Shown one piece after another: positions 61,489 through 64,000 of a stretch of DNA of 64,000 nt; within the stretch, counting starts at the first letter, position 1; every line of letters begins with the position of its first letter. Source of the DNA: Pseudoduganella guangdongensis. GTDB lineage: Bacteria > Pseudomonadota > Gammaproteobacteria > Burkholderiales > Burkholderiaceae_D. The position numbers and the translations under genes are program-made. Location: assembly GCF_009857475.1 (NCBI RefSeq), contig NZ_WWCJ01000002.1:62001-126000 (forward strand). The letters are read 5' to 3'. The notes below the pieces were generated by a model. That model worked only from the letters and a program-made list of their open reading frames with translations. It was not told where the DNA came from and did not search any database.

Positions 61489-62229
61489 TTACGCGGCACG
61501 CCGCATTTCGGCCACGAAATCGTAGTGGTCGCTGCGGCAGTAGGAATGCGTGAGCTCGATCGCCTGGCCCGACTCCAAGTAGGCGATACGGGTAATAAAC
61601 AATACGGCCTGGCCTTCCGGCACTTCCAGTTGGCGCGCCAGCTCGGCGGAGGCGTTCATGGCGCGGATATGCTGCAACGCGCGCGCCGGTCCCTTGCCCA
61701 CCGAATCCAGGTATTGGTAGAGCGAATCGCCGATCAGTTCCGGATTGGGGACGATGGTTTGCGGCAGGATTGATACTTCGTACGCCATGACCACATCATC
61801 CGCCAGGCGCAGGCGTTCCAGGCGCGCGACGCGGGTATTGGGCGACAGGCCCAGGCTCAACTGTTCGTCGGCGGTGGCCGCCACCAGGCCGCGCTTAAGC
61901 CAGCGCGAACCGGGCTTGTAGCCGCGCTGGGCCAGTTGTTCCGAGAAGCTGGTCAGGTTGGACAGCGGTTGTTCGATACGCGGCGCGATGTAGTTGCCGG
62001 AACCGCGGCGGCGCACCACCAGGCCCTGGTCCACCAACTGGTCGATTGCTTTACGCGCGGTGACGCGCGAGACATTCAATAATTCCGACAGCGTCCGTTC
62101 GGAGGGCAGTGCCTGGTCTACCTGGTACCGTCCGTTGCGTACATCATCGCTCAACTTGCGCGCAATCTGCATGTACAGCGGCGAATTGTCTTGTAGATCT
62201 GGTTTAAATTCAGCGCCGGCGAGGCTCAT
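61489..62229 (-). CDS. GntR/HutC-family regulator, likely of peptidoglycan recycling genes
   Basis: 246 residues from the ATG at 62229 with GGAG upstream. Winged helix (SPLYMQIARKLSDDVRNGRY, ALPSERTLSELLNVSRVTAR, KAIDQLVDQGLVVRRRGSGN) and a UTRA ligand domain (GYKPGSRWLKRGLVAATADE, ARLERLRLADDVVMAYEVSI). Regulators of this group (NagR/DasR) bind GlcNAc-6-P. As the first gene of the murQ operon it probably responds to amino-sugar phosphates. Confidence 0.92.
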   Translation of the reverse strand: MSLAGAEFKPDLQDNSPLYMQIARKLSDDVRNGRYQVDQALPSERTLSELLNVSRVTARKAIDQLVDQGLVVRRRGSGNYIAPRIEQPLSNLTSFSEQLAQRGYKPGSRWLKRGLVAATADEQLSLGLSPNTRVARLERLRLADDVVMAYEVSILPQTIVPNPELIGDSLYQYLDSVGKGPARALQHIRAMNASAELARQLEVPEGQAVLFITRIAYLESGQAIELTHSYCRSDHYDFVAEMRRAA

Positions 62230-62239
62230 TGCATTTCTC

Positions 62240-62260
62240 CTATAGTTGCTAGTGTAATAG
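62240..62260. promoter_or_regulatory. candidate operator in the GntR/serine-hydrolase intergenic region
   Basis: CTATAG...AATAG, a partial inverted repeat with a CTAG core, 11 bases upstream of the gntR-like start. Weak; listed because of its position. Confidence 0.3.
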
Positions 62261-62282
62261 CGAAAGGAAAAACCTGCTGCTC

Positions 62283-62353
62283 TTTTCATTTGGCAGCCGG
62301 GGGCAAATGCCGCTTGGTTATGGGTGGATAATCAGTTTTCATTGGCAGCCGGG
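62283..62353. repeat. direct repeat TTTTCATT(T)GGCAGCCGGG
   Basis: Two copies, 62283-62301 and 62336-62353, identical except for one T, 53 bp apart, in the divergent promoter region. The first copy also forms a CATTTG/CAAATG stem (62287-62292 with 62304-62309). It could be a pair of protein-binding sites or a short duplication. Confidence 0.55.
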
Positions 62354-62391
62354 AAGCGCTCCGCCGTATGCTTTTGACAAAAGGAGAACGC

Positions 62392-63687
62392 ATGCAAATG
62401 GGAGTGCGCGCCCTCGTCGGCGCAGTATTGATCAGTGGCGCGGGCCACGCCGCCGCCAGCCAGCTGGACGCGGAGCTATCGGCCATCGTGAACGACCCGC
62501 AGCGGCCGCTGGCGGGCTTGTCGGTGCTGGTGGTGCGCGATGGCGCGGTGGCATATCAGCAACAATTCGGCCAGCGCCGGCTTGATACGGCGGGCGCCGG
62601 CGTGACGGCGCCGGTGACGCCGCACACCATGTTCCGCATCGCCTCGATCTCGAAGATGGTGACGACACTGGGGCTGATGAAGCTGGTGGAGGAAGGCAAG
62701 CTGTCGCTCGATGCGGACGTCAGCGGCTACCTCGACTTCACGCTGCGCAACCCGCATTATCCGGCGCGCGCCATCACCCTGCGCCACCTGCTGAGCCACA
62801 CCTCGACCTTGCGCGACGACGCCGGCTATTCCTGGGGCAGCGGCACGCGCTTGCGCGATGTGCTGGCGGCGGAGGGCAAAATGTGGGGGCGCGAGGGCGA
62901 GCCGGGCGCGTGGTTCACCTACTCCAACCTGAACTGGGGCGTGATCGGCACTATCATGGAAAGTGTCAGCGGTGAGCGCTTCGACCGCCTGATGAAGCGC
63001 CTGCTGCTGACGCCGATGGGCTTGAAGGGCGGCTATAACCCGGCCGAGTTCAGCCAGCAGGAAATCGTCGACACCGCCACCCTGTACCGCCGCCGCACGC
63101 GCGATACCGAAGTGTGGGACAGCAAGGGGCCATGGATTGCGCAGGTGGACGATTTTGGCGTGGCGGCCCCGCTGGCGCCGCCCGGCCTGGAGCAGTACGT
63201 GGTGGGCAGCAATGGCACGCTGTTCAGCCCGACCGGCGGCATCCGCCTGTCGGCCGCCGACCTGGGCAGGATCATGCTGATGCTGCTGAATAATGGCCGC
63301 CACGAAGGCAGGCAAATCGTCCAGCCACAGTCATTGGCGGCCATGTTCAGCGAACAATGGCGCTTTAATGGCCACAACGGCGACACCTTGAAAGGCCTGT
63401 ACCACAGCTGGGGCCTGGGCACGCAGCGCTTTGCCGATGTGCGGGGCAATATGGGCGGCATGCCGGCGGATGGGCGCTTCCGCGCGGTGGGCCATCTGGG
63501 CGAAGCCTATGGCCTGGTGTCCACCTTTGCTCTGGACATGGAGAAAAGACAAGGCATTGTGTCGCTGATCGGCGGCTTTGCCAGCGATCCCGATGCCGAC
63601 CCGGGCCAGTATTCCGCCCACACGCGGGCCGAGGAAAAAATTCTCGACGCCCTCTACCAGCGCGCCATCCTGGGCCGCGCGGACTAG
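62392..63687 (+). CDS. class C beta-lactamase-like serine hydrolase
   Basis: 431 residues from the ATG at 62392 with AAGGAGA upstream. Signal peptide ends near HAAAS. SxxK in RIASISKMVTTLGLMKLVEE, YSN in WFTYSNLNWGVIG, and HTS-type segment RHLLSHTSTLRDDAGY; C-terminal GHLGEAYGLVSTF. Such proteins include D-amino-acid-peptide esterases, carboxypeptidases and true AmpC. Divergent from the recycling operon, it may trim D-Ala-containing peptides; true beta-lactamase activity is not shown. Confidence 0.9.
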   Translation: MQMGVRALVGAVLISGAGHAAASQLDAELSAIVNDPQRPLAGLSVLVVRDGAVAYQQQFGQRRLDTAGAGVTAPVTPHTMFRIASISKMVTTLGLMKLVEEGKLSLDADVSGYLDFTLRNPHYPARAITLRHLLSHTSTLRDDAGYSWGSGTRLRDVLAAEGKMWGREGEPGAWFTYSNLNWGVIGTIMESVSGERFDRLMKRLLLTPMGLKGGYNPAEFSQQEIVDTATLYRRRTRDTEVWDSKGPWIAQVDDFGVAAPLAPPGLEQYVVGSNGTLFSPTGGIRLSAADLGRIMLMLLNNGRHEGRQIVQPQSLAAMFSEQWRFNGHNGDTLKGLYHSWGLGTQRFADVRGNMGGMPADGRFRAVGHLGEAYGLVSTFALDMEKRQGIVSLIGGFASDPDADPGQYSAHTRAEEKILDALYQRAILGRAD

Positions 63688-63795
63688 CACTGCTGCAAGC
63701 GCATGAACCAGGGTTATGACTGCAAGAATACGTTTCATTGGCTCGGGAGCAACCCTGCCCCTTAAGCTCTATCACCAGTGAAACTCGGAGGTGGC

Positions 63796-64000
63796 ATGCA
63801 GGAAGCACAGCAAGTGGTGGTGATTGGCGGCGGCGTGGTCGGCCTGGCGTCCGCATGGTGGCTGCTGGAAGCGGGCTACCGTGTGACCCTGCTCGAACGC
63901 GCACCGACCGTTGCCAGTGCCGCCAGCTACCGCAATGGTGGCCAGCTGAGCTACCGCTATGTGTCGCCGCTGGCCGATGTCGGCGTGCCGAAAAAGGCCA
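63796..64000 (+). CDS. dadA: D-amino acid dehydrogenase-like FAD oxidoreductase (partial)
   Basis: First 68 residues only; the rest is off the window. GGAGG precedes the ATG. FAD-binding Rossmann motif VVVIGGGVVGLASAWWLLEA and NGGQLSYRYVSPLADV near residues 50-65 match the DadA family, where QLSY is typical. DadA oxidises D-Ala and other D-amino acids to keto acids. It could use the D-Ala freed by the ddpX product. Confidence 0.85.
   Translation, partial: MQEAQQVVVIGGGVVGLASAWWLLEAGYRVTLLERAPTVASAASYRNGGQLSYRYVSPLADVGVPKKA

Noticed and set aside
62392-63687. Calling the serine hydrolase an AmpC antibiotic-resistance enzyme
   Set aside because: SxxK and YSN are shared by many carboxypeptidases and esterases; context is wall recycling and no resistance feature is specific.

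Overview
The window is a 64 kb piece of a GC-rich betaproteobacterial chromosome. The best fit is Oxalobacteraceae (the Massilia / Duganella / Janthinobacterium group). Grounds for this are the LiuR-type leucine locus with an embedded aceK, the two large TonB-dependent receptors, the IS200-like REP-associated transposase (RAYT), and short palindromes with GGGGTCAGG or CAGACCTG cores. This assignment is an inference from gene content; no rRNA gene is present. No tRNA, rRNA, CRISPR array or complete prophage was seen.

Layout. 1-4.5 kb: an MlaF-like ABC ATPase (cut by the window edge), a TonB receptor, a DUF3592 protein and a small unknown gene. 4.5-7.6 kb: a divergent locus of a radical SAM enzyme, a methyltransferase-nucleotidyltransferase fusion and an NrtR-like Nudix regulator, with two matching 21-bp palindromes between them. 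7.6-8.3 kb: a decayed pectate lyase pseudogene between inverted repeats. 8.3-15.3 kb: gltBD and a RAYT with an altered active site. 15.4-20.3 kb: an operon of SNF2 helicase, PAS histidine kinase and response regulator. 20.5-25.6 kb: tex, a PadR/DUF2812 module with one broken gene, grxD-ubiX, and a phage-repressor-like regulator. 25.9-33.5 kb: a LiuR-controlled leucine and acyl-CoA degradation locus carrying aceK. 33.7-38.3 kb: an RstA/RstB-like two-component pair split by three opposite-strand envelope genes. 38.3-52.3 kb: BrkB, an LD-carboxypeptidase, a TonB receptor, a peptide-binding protein, an SpmA-SpmB fusion, PBP4, an S9 peptidase, RidA and two unknown proteins. 52.3-53.9 kb: a HipBA toxin-antitoxin module. 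54.1-64 kb: a minus-strand peptidoglycan-recycling operon with a divergent serine hydrolase and a DadA-like gene.

How the genes fit together. The strongest theme is turnover of cell wall. In 54-64 kb a GntR regulator, MurQ, an AmpG-like permease, a GHL10-type glycosidase lipoprotein, a BadF-type sugar kinase, an AmiD-like amidase and a VanX/DdpX D-Ala-D-Ala dipeptidase are read in one direction, with a D-amino acid dehydrogenase starting on the other side. Together they could take muropeptides to GlcNAc-6-P, lactate, D-Ala and pyruvate. The 39-48 kb block (LD-carboxypeptidase, TonB receptor, peptide SBP, PBP4) looks like a second set with a related purpose.

The least explained locus is the radical SAM / methyltransferase-nucleotidyltransferase / Nudix-regulator unit at 4.5-7.6 kb. 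I know of no assigned pathway for this combination.
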